From: Solimonas fluminis
GTDB taxonomy: Bacteria; Pseudomonadota; Gammaproteobacteria; Nevskiales; Nevskiaceae
DNA: 64,000 bases
Assembly (NCBI RefSeq): GCF_002930645.1
Contig: NZ_PSNW01000011.1
Coordinates: 62,001-126,000 of the forward strand
Direction of reading: 5' to 3'
Shown in pieces: positions 54,425-61,980 of the stretch. The notes under the pieces were generated by a model that worked only from the letters and a program-made list of their open reading frames with translations, was not told the origin of the DNA and made no database searches. The position numbers and the translations under genes were made by a program. The first letter of the stretch is position 1; the number at the start of each line of letters is the position of its first letter.

Positions 54425-55716
54425 TATTCCGTGGAGGCCGCCGGACGCCGGCGCCCGCGACCGCCGCGGCGACGGCGGCGCTTGGGTCCGTTGCCCGGCC
54501 CCGCTGCGTCCTCATCCACCGGCACGGGCGGCAACTCGTTGCCCTCCTGGGCCTCGGTCCACCAGTCCGCGAGCTCCTGGGGAGCTTCGCCGACAGCGGC
54601 GCGCAGCAGCAGGAAGTCATAGGCCGCGCGGAAGCGCGGGTGGGTCATCAGGCGCTGGGCGCGGCCGCCGCGGCGGCCGTCGAAGCGCGTCTGCATGGCC
54701 CAGATCTCGCGCATCGGCACGGAGAAGCGCTTGGGGATGGCCACGCGCTGGATCGCCTGGGCCAGCACGATCTCGGAGGCCTCGGCGATCGCCACGTTCG
54801 GGTGCTTGCCGTCGCGGCCGACCAGCGTGTTGACCTGCGCCGCCACCGCCGGCCACAGCAGCGCCGCGTACAGGAAGGCGGGGCTCACCGGCAGGTCGTT
54901 GCGCACGCGCTCGGCCGTGTTGGCCAGCGCACGCTTCACGAAGTCCAGCGCGCGCGGATAGCGCAGCATGGATTCGGTATACGGGAACAGCTGGGCGAAC
55001 AGGCCGTGCTCGCGCAGGCCTTCGAAATTGGCCACACCCTCGGTGCTCTGCAGCAGCTTGAGCACCTCGTCGAACAGGCGCGCCGCCGGAATTTCCTGCA
55101 GCAGCGCCGCCAGGCGGCGGATCGGCTCGGCCGTGCCCGGCTCGATGCGGTACTTCAGCTTGTTGGCGATGCGGATCGCGCGCAGCATGCGCACCGGGTC
55201 TTCGCGGTAGCGCAGCTCCGGGTCGCCGATCAGCCGGATCACGCCGTCCTTGACGTCCTGCAGGCCGCCGGCGAAGTCCACGATCGAGAAATCGCGGATG
55301 TCGTAGTACAGCGCATTGACGGTGAAGTCGCGGCGGAAGGCATCCTGTTCCAGGGTGCCGTACTCGTTGTCCGAGAGGATGCGGCCGGTCTCGTCGCGCT
55401 CGTGCGAGTCCGTGATGGGACCGCGGAAGGTGGTGACCTCCAGGATCTCCTCGCCGAAGCGCACGTGGGCGATCAGGAAACGGCGGCCCACCAGGCGGCA
55501 ATTGCGGAACACCTGCCGGATCTGCTCCGGATGGGCGTTCGTGGCGATGTCGAAGTCCTTGGGCTCCAGGCCGGCCAGCAGGTCACGCACGCCGCCACCG
55601 ACCACATAGGCCTCGTAGCCGGCGTCCTTCAGGGTGTAGAGCGTCTTGAGCGCCGCGCTGGAGAGCTGCGAGCGGGAAATCGGGTGCTCGGCGCGGGGAA
55701 TGCGCTGGGGTTCGAT
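54424..55716 (-). CDS. pcnB: poly(A) polymerase I with a probable AUC start
   Basis: The 430-residue nucleotidyltransferase polyadenylates RNA for decay. The conserved core begins IPRAEHPISRSQL, then GYEAYVVGGGVRDLL, PKDFDIATNAHPEQIRQVF and LVGRRFLIAHVRFG; the C-terminal tail is arginine-rich (KRRRRRGGRGRRR). The essential N-terminal segment lies upstream of the first GTG (55605). Between that GTG and the in-frame stop at 55731 there is no ATG, GTG or TTG. ATC at 55716 has AGCAGG eight bases upstream and is the best-placed start; ATT at 55701 is another option. E. coli pcnB is known to start at AUU. Confidence 0.9.
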   Translation of the reverse strand: MEPQRIPRAEHPISRSQLSSAALKTLYTLKDAGYEAYVVGGGVRDLLAGLEPKDFDIATNAHPEQIRQVFRNCRLVGRRFLIAHVRFGEEILEVTTFRGPITDSHERDETGRILSDNEYGTLEQDAFRRDFTVNALYYDIRDFSIVDFAGGLQDVKDGVIRLIGDPELRYREDPVRMLRAIRIANKLKYRIEPGTAEPIRRLAALLQEIPAARLFDEVLKLLQSTEGVANFEGLREHGLFAQLFPYTESMLRYPRALDFVKRALANTAERVRNDLPVSPAFLYAALLWPAVAAQVNTLVGRDGKHPNVAIAEASEIVLAQAIQRVAIPKRFSVPMREIWAMQTRFDGRRGGRAQRLMTHPRFRAAYDFLLLRAAVGEAPQELADWWTEAQEGNELPPVPVDEDAAGPGNGPKRRRRRGGRGRRRPAASTE

Positions 55717-55751
55717 GGTGGGTACCTGCTAATGTTTTTTTGATCAGGGCC

Positions 55752-55779
55752 TTGAGAGGCGCGAAACGCCGCGTATAAT
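55752..55779 (+). promoter_or_regulatory. promoter of tRNA-Glu
   Basis: TTGAGA at 55752-55757, a 16-base spacer and a perfect TATAAT at 55774-55779, followed by a GC-rich ACGCGCCC discriminator. The predicted start near 55786 gives a 21-base 5' leader on the tRNA precursor. Confidence 0.88.
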
Positions 55780-55806
55780 ACGCGCCCTTGTTGTCGCCTG
55801 AAACTT

Positions 55807-55882
55807 GCTCCTATCGTCTAGAGGCCTAGGACGGAGCCCTCTCAAGGCTTAAACCCGGGTTCGAATCCCGGTAGGAGCGCCA
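55807..55882 (+). tRNA. tRNA-Glu(CTC)
   Basis: A 76-base tRNA with acceptor GCTCCTA / TAGGAGC, the glutamate-type D-arm GTCTAGAGGCCTAGGAC, anticodon loop CTCTCAA (anticodon CTC, reading GAG), T-arm CCGGG-TTCGAAT-CCCGG and encoded GCCA. A CTC isoacceptor fits a GC-rich genome; the TTC isoacceptor must be elsewhere. Confidence 0.96.
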
Positions 55883-55934
55883 ACACAGCAACAAAAAAGC
55901 CCCCTCGTGGGGCTTTTTTGTTGCTGTGTTGGCG
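55878..55934 (+). terminator. 26-bp terminator stem abutting tRNA-Glu
   Basis: Starting inside the tRNA 3' end, GCCAACACAGCAAC with six A and GCCCC pairs without mismatch with its complement around a five-base CTCGT loop, followed by more pairing. It contains both an A-tract and a T-tract within the stem and could end transcription in either direction. Confidence 0.9.
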
Positions 55935-56290
55935 TGACGGACGGGATGAGAACCCGGAGGGTGATCCGCCGCAGCCGATGCCCCGCCATGGACGGCAACC
56001 CAACCGACGGTTCGCTCCCCATCCGGCGCGCTGGCGCCTGCGCCAGCAGCCCCTCGGCCCCGCCGAGGGGTCAGGCCCATGGATGGGCCTGACAATCCCG
56101 GTAGGGCCGCCCTTCGTACCTCTCCCTACGGGAGAGGTCGGAGCGTGGCAGCAAAGCTGCCCAGTGTTCCCTTGAGCGACGGGTGAGGGGCACCGGTCGG
56201 CGGTTACGCACCTTCCCTCCGATTGAGCCCCCTCCCCCCAACCCCTCTCCCACAAGGGGAGAGGGGCCTTGAAGCCGTCGCCGGTGATCG
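55935..56290. repeat. hairpin-rich spacer between tRNA-Glu and the glutathione peroxidase gene
   Basis: The spacer holds several perfect palindromes. They include CCCCTCGGC / GCCGAGGGG near 56050, GTCAGGCCCAT / ATGGGCCTGAC at about 56069-56092, CCTCTCC / GGGAGAGG at about 56118-56135, and CCCCTCTCCC / GGGGAGAGGGG at about 56240-56265. The last two resemble the dispersed CTCTCCC palindromes of this bacterial group. Small reading frames here are repeat- or tRNA-derived, and I see no real gene. Confidence 0.6.
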
Positions 56291-56354
56291 TGCATTCACC
56301 GCCTCCGCCACACAATTTCCATCGTATCCTCCGGACATAGCTTCGGAGCCCCCC

Positions 56355-56915
56355 ATGATCCGCCCCCTCCTTCTGACCCTCACCCTGCTGACCGCCGGCA
56401 CCCAAGCCGCCCACGCCGCCTGCGCCCCCGGCAGCCCCCTGAACACCAGCGCCAAGCGCCTCCTCGGCCCCACCGAACAGCTCTGCCAGACCTACGGCGG
56501 CAAGGTGGTGCTGGTGGTGAACACCGCCAGCCAGTGCGGCTTCACCCCGCAGTACGAGGGCCTGGAAGCGCTTTACAGGAAGTACAAGGACCAGGGCCTG
56601 GTGGTGCTGGGCTTCCCCTCGGACCAGTTCGCCGGACAGGAGCTGGACAGCGACGAGGAAATCCAGAAGTTCTGCAAGCTCAACTATGGCGTGAGCTTCC
56701 CCATGTTCACCAAGAGCGACGTGCGTGGCAGCGGCGCCAACCCGCTGTTCGCCGCCCTGATCAAGAGCACCGACACCTCGCCCAAGTGGAACTTCTACAA
56801 ATACTTGATCGGTCGCGACGGCCAGCCGATCGAGGTCTACTCCTCGCGCACCAAGCCGGAGGACGCGGAGCTGGTGAAGGCCGTCCAGGCTGCACTGGCG
56901 GCCAAGGCGCCCTGA
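56355..56915 (+). CDS. exported glutathione peroxidase family protein
   Basis: The 186-residue protein has a signal peptide (LLTLTLLTAGTQAAHA). The thioredoxin-like peroxidase fold follows with the peroxidatic cysteine in NTASQCGFTPQYEGLE, the glutamine motif as SDQFAGQE (usually NQFxxQE) and the tryptophan in SPKWNFYKYLI. It uses cysteine, not selenocysteine, and probably reduces peroxides with thioredoxin-like donors. The exported location is unusual, since most bacterial homologues are cytoplasmic. ATG 56355 has CGGAG upstream. Confidence 0.9.
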   Translation: MIRPLLLTLTLLTAGTQAAHAACAPGSPLNTSAKRLLGPTEQLCQTYGGKVVLVVNTASQCGFTPQYEGLEALYRKYKDQGLVVLGFPSDQFAGQELDSDEEIQKFCKLNYGVSFPMFTKSDVRGSGANPLFAALIKSTDTSPKWNFYKYLIGRDGQPIEVYSSRTKPEDAELVKAVQAALAAKAP

Positions 56916-56981
56916 GGCCGGGCGAGCCTTTTCCCGCCCCGGCGGGTATGCTGCGCGCCCCGAATCGCAGCCTGCCCGCCC

Positions 56982-57500
56982 GTGAACGACCTCGTCCTCC
57001 CCGCCCCGCTCTGGCGCCGCCTGATCGCCGCCGTCTACGACGGCCTGCTGATGGTCGGACTGGTGTTTGCCACGGTCATCTTCTTCCTGATCGGCTGCTG
57101 GGCGCTGGGCGTCCAGCCGAACAGCCGCATCCTGGGCATCTGCCTCTTCGGCGTCGGCCTGGGCTTCTTCGGCTGGTTCTGGACCCATGGCGGCCAGACG
57201 CTGGGCATGCGCGTGTGGCAGCTGCGCGTACGCCGCCTAGATGGCCGCGCGCTGCGCTGGCCGATTGCCGCGGTCCGCTACACCGTGATGTTCGTCGTCT
57301 GGCTGGGGCTGCCGGTGTCGATGCTGCTGCTGTTCGTCCCGCGCTTCGAGAATGCCCATCCGGGCCTGACCAACCCCAGCATCGCGCTGCTGAGCGTGCT
57401 GGTCTGCTCGCTGCTGCTGTCCCGCCTGGATGCACGCCGGCGGGCGCCGCACGACTGGATCAGCGGGACCGAGGTCGTGGTCGAGCCGAAAGCGGCCTAG
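56982..57500 (+). CDS. RDD-family membrane protein
   Basis: The 172-residue protein starts at GTG. Three membrane helices and the Arg-Asp pattern of RDD proteins are seen (RLIAAVYDGLLMVGL, then GQTLGMRVWQLRVRRLDG). Some RDD proteins transport osmolytes or sodium, but the role here is unknown. It converges on lptG, the stop codons overlapping by four bases. TATGCT lies 31 bases upstream. Confidence 0.85.
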   Translation: MNDLVLPAPLWRRLIAAVYDGLLMVGLVFATVIFFLIGCWALGVQPNSRILGICLFGVGLGFFGWFWTHGGQTLGMRVWQLRVRRLDGRALRWPIAAVRYTVMFVVWLGLPVSMLLLFVPRFENAHPGLTNPSIALLSVLVCSLLLSRLDARRRAPHDWISGTEVVVEPKAA

Positions 57501-58573
57501 CGCGCCCGCAGCAGCCGCCAGGCGGCCACGCCGCCGAGCAGGAAGGTGGGCAGGCCGGCCGACAGGATCGGCGGCCAGCCGCCGATCTGGCCGGTATTGG
57601 CCGTGACCTCGTTGGCCATGTAGAAGGCCACCCCCACCAGGACGCCGAACAGCAGGCGCTGCCCCGTGCCGGAATCGCGCAGCGAGCCCATCACGAAGGG
57701 CACGGCGAACAGCATCATCGCCATCACCGTCAGCGGCGCCATCAGCTTGCGGTACAGCTCCAGCCGGTACTGGCGGTCGTCCAGGCCGTTGGCCTGCAGG
57801 TAGCTGGTCAACTGCATCAGGCCGCGGATGGAGATGGCATTGGACTTGAGCATCACCAGGCGCAGCACCTCGGGCGAGATGTTGCCCTCCCAGACCATCT
57901 CGGGCAGTTCCGCCACCTTGGCGCCGCCCCCGCTGAAGTCTGTCCGCCGCACCTTGCGCGCCTGCCAGCGCCCGTCGATGTAGCTGGCCTCCTCGGCATG
58001 CACCACGGCCGCCAGTCCCAGGTCGTCCGGCCGCAGGCTGTAGGCGACGATGTCCGCCACCTCGGTCTCGGTCTTCACCTGGCCGACGTGCAGGATCACA
58101 TTGCCCTCACGCAGCCACACCGGCTGGTTGATGGTGCCGGGCACGCGGCCGCGGCGGTACTGCTCGCGCAGCTCGGTGGCGTTCTGCTTGCCCAGCGGGG
58201 CCAGCCAGTCGCCCAGTACCAGGTTGAAGGCGCCGATCACCAGCCCTGCCATCAGCGTGGCACGGCCGATGCGGGTCAGCGAAACGCCGGCCGCGCGCAT
58301 CGCGGTGATCTCGTTCTGCGCGGCCAGGGTACCCAGGCCCATCAGGGTGCCGAGCAGCGCGATGATCGGCAGCAGCACCTGCAGGCTGGTGGGGATCTGC
58401 CAGAGCACGTAGCCGGCCAGCTGCCAGACGCCATAGTTGCCCTTGCCGATGTCGCCGGACTCGGAAACAAAGGTGATGAAGGTATAGATCGCCGACAACG
58501 CCAGCGCGGCGATGGCGGTGAGCCCGAAGATGTGGACCATGATGTAGCGGTCCAGACGGGAGATCAGCGTCAT
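57497..58573 (-). CDS. lptG: LPS export permease LptG
   Basis: The 358-residue YjgP/YjgQ-family protein has six membrane helices and a large periplasmic beta-jellyroll between helices 3 and 4. RYIMVHIFG at the start, GTLAAQNEITAMRAAGVS and the C-terminal GVLVGVAFYMANE are typical of LptG. With LptF and LptB it extracts lipopolysaccharide from the inner membrane. It overlaps lptF by four bases. Confidence 0.96.
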   Translation of the reverse strand: MTLISRLDRYIMVHIFGLTAIAALALSAIYTFITFVSESGDIGKGNYGVWQLAGYVLWQIPTSLQVLLPIIALLGTLMGLGTLAAQNEITAMRAAGVSLTRIGRATLMAGLVIGAFNLVLGDWLAPLGKQNATELREQYRRGRVPGTINQPVWLREGNVILHVGQVKTETEVADIVAYSLRPDDLGLAAVVHAEEASYIDGRWQARKVRRTDFSGGGAKVAELPEMVWEGNISPEVLRLVMLKSNAISIRGLMQLTSYLQANGLDDRQYRLELYRKLMAPLTVMAMMLFAVPFVMGSLRDSGTGQRLLFGVLVGVAFYMANEVTANTGQIGGWPPILSAGLPTFLLGGVAAWRLLRAR

Positions 58574-59643
58574 CGGCGCAGCCAGCCTTCACGCTTGGCG
58601 ATCAGCGCCAGCGCCAGCGCCCCGGCCAGGGCGTGGATCCACCACAGGCCCAGCGCTTCCGGCAGCTTGCCCTTGGCCAAGTAGGTCTGGCCGAAGGTCA
58701 GCAGATTGGAATACAGCAGGTACACCACGATGCCGATCACCAGCTTGCCGTAGCGGCCCTGGCGCGGGGCGATGTGCGACAGCGGCACCGCGATCAGGAT
58801 CATCAGGAACACGCTGATCGGCGAGGCCAGGCGCCAATGCCACTCGGCCCGATCGGCAGGGTCGCTGGAGGCCAGCAGCTCCAGGGTGGGGCGCACCTTG
58901 CGGGCCTCGGACTTGTAGACGAACTCGGGCAGCTGGATGCGCGAGGTCAGCGTCTTGTAGTGCGTGATGTCGTACTCGCCCTTGCCGGGCTCCCCCTGGA
59001 AGCGCCAGCCATCCTCCAGTATCAGGTGGCGGCTGCCATCCGCGTCCTGGGTATAGCGGCCGGAACGGGCGGTCAGCGCGCTGGTGCCGTCCTCGTCCTG
59101 CAACTCGCCGAAGACCATGCCGAGCTGGTTGCCGTCGTCGTCGACGCGGTCGGTATAGAACATCGCGCGGCCGTCCCCCACTTCCTTGAAGCGGCCGGCC
59201 TCGAAGGGGTTGAACTGCACCAGCCAGCGGCCGTCCTTGAGCAGGAAATCCGCCTGCCGGCCGGCCCAGGGGCCGATCTGGAAGCTGAACGCGCCCGCCA
59301 GCAGCGCCATGCCCAGGGCCAGCATCAGGAAGGGCCGGTACAGCCGCCCCCCGCCGACGCCGCAGCCGTTCATGGCGGCGATCTCCTGGTCCTTGTAGAG
59401 GCGCCCCAGGGTCAGCATCACCGCCATCAGGGCCGAGAACGGGATCAGGATCATCAGGTACTGCAGGCTGGTCAGGGCCACCACGCTGAGCAGCAGGTTC
59501 TTGGGCAGCGTGCCACCGGCCGCCTGGGCCAGGTAGCGGGCGAACTGCGCGGAAATCATGATCGCCAGCAACACCAGCGTCACGGCGACGAGGGCGCCGG
59601 CGGCTTCGCGCAGAAGATAGCGTCCGAGAATGCCGAGTCGCAT
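58570..59643 (-). CDS. lptF: LPS export permease LptF
   Basis: The 357-residue partner of LptG has the start GRYLLREAAGALVAV, LIPFSALMAVMLTLGRLYKD and the EIAAMNGCGVG coupling-helix segment, which contacts LptB. It has six membrane helices and a periplasmic jellyroll. It is divergent from pepA, the order seen across gammaproteobacteria, and has its own good sigma-70 promoter. Confidence 0.96.
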   Translation of the reverse strand: MRLGILGRYLLREAAGALVAVTLVLLAIMISAQFARYLAQAAGGTLPKNLLLSVVALTSLQYLMILIPFSALMAVMLTLGRLYKDQEIAAMNGCGVGGGRLYRPFLMLALGMALLAGAFSFQIGPWAGRQADFLLKDGRWLVQFNPFEAGRFKEVGDGRAMFYTDRVDDDGNQLGMVFGELQDEDGTSALTARSGRYTQDADGSRHLILEDGWRFQGEPGKGEYDITHYKTLTSRIQLPEFVYKSEARKVRPTLELLASSDPADRAEWHWRLASPISVFLMILIAVPLSHIAPRQGRYGKLVIGIVVYLLYSNLLTFGQTYLAKGKLPEALGLWWIHALAGALALALIAKREGWLRR

Positions 59644-59670
59644 GGGGGCCTGCGATAGGGGGAAACCGCA

Positions 59671-59698
59671 ATTATGCCGATCCCCGCCGCCGTGTCAC
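59671..59698 (-). promoter_or_regulatory. promoter of lptF-lptG
   Basis: On the minus strand GTGACA (59693-59698), a 16-base spacer and CATAAT (59671-59676) each match the sigma-70 boxes at five of six bases. A start near 59664 gives a leader of about 21 bases. Confidence 0.75.
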
Positions 59699-59811
59699 CC
59701 CTGCCCGCGGATAACTGTGCACTAAGGGCCCGAAATGGCCTATTCCAGGCCGGATGCCGCTGGAGGCCAATAAAAGCCCTGCAAAAAGCCGCTGCCAATC
59801 ACGAAAATAGC

Positions 59812-59840
59812 TTGGTTGGCAAAAAAATTGCCGATACAAT
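59812..59840 (+). promoter_or_regulatory. promoter of pepA
   Basis: TTGGTT (59812-59817), 17 bases, then TACAAT (59835-59840). The leader of about 120 bases contains CCTGCCGC / GCGGCAGG with a following CTTTT (about 59857-59898), which could act as an attenuator. No gene is seen in the 325-bp lptF-pepA gap. Confidence 0.65.
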
Positions 59841-59968
59841 GCCGGCCGCCCCTCCGCCTGCCGCGCCCCGGCAACGCGGGCGGCAGCGGCAGGCTTTTCC
59901 CCTCAGCGAGCACCCACAACAGGAACCCGGCCCGGGCCCCCACCGGCCGGCAGGCGTCAGGTGAGTTC

Positions 59969-61486
59969 ATGGAATATTTCGTAAAGAGCGGCAATCCCGA
60001 GAAGCAGCGCGTTGCCTGCGTCATTGTTGGCATTTTTGATCGCCGCGCCCCCTCCGAAGCCGCCGAAACCATCGACCGCGCCGGCGATGGCATCATCGGC
60101 AGCGTCATGCGCCGCGGCGACATGGACGGCAAGCTGGGCCAGACCCTGCTGCTGCACAACGTGCCCGGCACCTTCGCCGACCGCGTGATGCTGGTGGGCC
60201 TGGGCAAGGAGCGCAGCTTCGACGAAGCCGCCTTCCGCAAGGCCATGGTCGCCAGCGCCAAGGCGCTGCGCGCCACCGGCTCCATCGATGCGGTGAACTT
60301 CATCACCCACCTGCCCATCAAGGGCCGCGACTACCAGTGGAACGTGCAGCAGGCCGCCCTGGTGACCGAGGACACCTACTACCGCTTCGACGAGTGCCGC
60401 GGCGAAAAGGCGCGCGAGGAGATTCCCGCCTCCAAGCTGGAGCGCTATACCTTCGACGTGCCGCGCCGCTCCGACCTGCCGGCCGGCGAGAAGGGCCTGG
60501 CCGAAGCCCTGGCCATCGCCAAGGGCGTCAACCTGGCCAAGAACCTGGCGAACCTGCCCGGCAACCTCTGCACGCCCACCTACCTGGCGGAGCAGGCCGT
60601 GAAGCTGGGCAAGGCCGGCTCCGGCATCAAGACCAAGATCCTGGACGCGGCGGAGATGGAAAAGCTGGGCATGGGCTCGTTCCTGGCCGTGGCCCGCGGT
60701 TCCAGCCAGCCGCCCAAGCTGATCGTGATGGAATACCTGCACGGCCCCAAGGACGAGAAGCCCATTGCCCTGGTCGGCAAGGGCCTGACCTTCGACGCCG
60801 GCGGCATTTCGATCAAGCCCGCCGCGCAGATGGATGAAATGAAGTTCGACATGTGCGGCGGCGCCTCGGTGTTCGGCGCGCTCACCGCTATCGCCGACCT
60901 GAAGCTGCCGCTGAACGTGGTAGGCATCGTCCCCGCCACCGAGAACCTGATCAATGGCGAGGCCACCAAGCCGGGCGACATCGTCACCAGCATGGCCGGC
61001 ATCACCATCGAGGTGCTCAACACCGACGCGGAAGGCCGCCTGATCCTCTGCGACGCCCTGACCTACGCCGAGAAGTTCTACGAGCCCAGTCTCTGCGTGG
61101 ACATGGCTACGCTGACCGGCGCCTGCGTCGTGGCGCTGGGCTCCTTCGCGTCCGGCCTGTTCACCAACAATTCCGCCCTGGGCCGCGCCCTGCTGGCGGC
61201 CGGCGAGCAGATCGGCGACCGCGCCTGGGAGCTGCCGATGTGGCCGGAGTACGACGAGAACATCCGCAGCGACTTTGCCGACGTGGCCAACATCGCCACC
61301 CGCGGCGGCCGCGAGGCGGGCGCCATCATCGGCGCCACCTTCCTGCACCGCTTCACCCGCAAGATGAAGTGGGCGCACCTGGACATCGCCGGCACCGCCT
61401 GGGTCGGCAAGAAGGCCAGCGGGCGTCCGGTGCCGCAGCTGACCCAGTGGCTGATCAACGTCGCCGCCAAGAAGACCGAGGAATGA
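59969..61486 (+). CDS. pepA: leucyl aminopeptidase (PepA/M17 family)
   Basis: The 505-residue enzyme is a two-zinc hexameric aminopeptidase. The C-terminal catalytic domain has GKGLTFDAGGISIKP, MKFDMCGGASV, NTDAEGRLILCDAL and the metal-binding DMATLTGACVVALG. ATG 59969 follows AGGTGAG; a longer frame to 59816 is rejected because its residues are low-complexity. Some PepA proteins also act as DNA-binding recombination factors. holC follows, as usual. Confidence 0.97.
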   Translation: MEYFVKSGNPEKQRVACVIVGIFDRRAPSEAAETIDRAGDGIIGSVMRRGDMDGKLGQTLLLHNVPGTFADRVMLVGLGKERSFDEAAFRKAMVASAKALRATGSIDAVNFITHLPIKGRDYQWNVQQAALVTEDTYYRFDECRGEKAREEIPASKLERYTFDVPRRSDLPAGEKGLAEALAIAKGVNLAKNLANLPGNLCTPTYLAEQAVKLGKAGSGIKTKILDAAEMEKLGMGSFLAVARGSSQPPKLIVMEYLHGPKDEKPIALVGKGLTFDAGGISIKPAAQMDEMKFDMCGGASVFGALTAIADLKLPLNVVGIVPATENLINGEATKPGDIVTSMAGITIEVLNTDAEGRLILCDALTYAEKFYEPSLCVDMATLTGACVVALGSFASGLFTNNSALGRALLAAGEQIGDRAWELPMWPEYDENIRSDFADVANIATRGGREAGAIIGATFLHRFTRKMKWAHLDIAGTAWVGKKASGRPVPQLTQWLINVAAKKTEE

Positions 61487-61538
61487 GACACGGCGGCGGC
61501 AGGCCGGGCGCCCGCCCCGGCCGCCACTGCCCTTTGCC

Positions 61539-61970
61539 ATGACCCGCATCGACTTCTACATCCTGCCGGAAGGCAGCACCGAGAACAGCGTGCTGACTGC
61601 CTGCAAGCTCTGCGAGAAGGCGACCGGCGCCGGCATGACCGTCTACGTCAACGCGCCGGGCGCCAGCCTGGCGGACGAGCTGGACAGCGCCTTGTGGAGC
61701 TTCCAGCAGGGCGGCTTCATCTCCCATGAGCGCTACCTCGGCCGCGCGCTGGAGGAACCGCTGCCGGCGGTGCTGATCGGCGATGGCGAACCTCCGGAGA
61801 CGCATCACGGCGCCCTGATCAACCTCGGCCTGGAAGTGCCCGGCTACTTCAGCCGCTTCGACCGCGTGCTGGAGCTGGTCTCCGGCAATCCCGAGGCCCG
61901 CGCCAAGTCGCGAGAGCGCTACAAGTTCTACCGCGACCGCGGCTACGAGCTGAAGACCCACAACCTCTGA
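61539..61970 (+). CDS. holC: DNA polymerase III chi subunit
   Basis: The 143-residue chi subunit links the clamp loader to SSB. It has RIDFYILPEGS, ACKLCEKA, the DELDSALWSF segment and HHGALINLG typical of HolC. It lies between pepA and valS in most gammaproteobacteria; here a glycosyltransferase gene is placed after it. Confidence 0.95.
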   Translation: MTRIDFYILPEGSTENSVLTACKLCEKATGAGMTVYVNAPGASLADELDSALWSFQQGGFISHERYLGRALEEPLPAVLIGDGEPPETHHGALINLGLEVPGYFSRFDRVLELVSGNPEARAKSRERYKFYRDRGYELKTHNL

Positions 61971-61980
61971 CGCCCAGCCC

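Noticed and set aside
55826-56095. Minus-strand reading frame with a RDSNPG-type peptide over tRNA-Glu
   Set aside because: It is antisense to the tRNA and its terminator. Such RDSNPG peptides are a known annotation artefact of tRNA genes.
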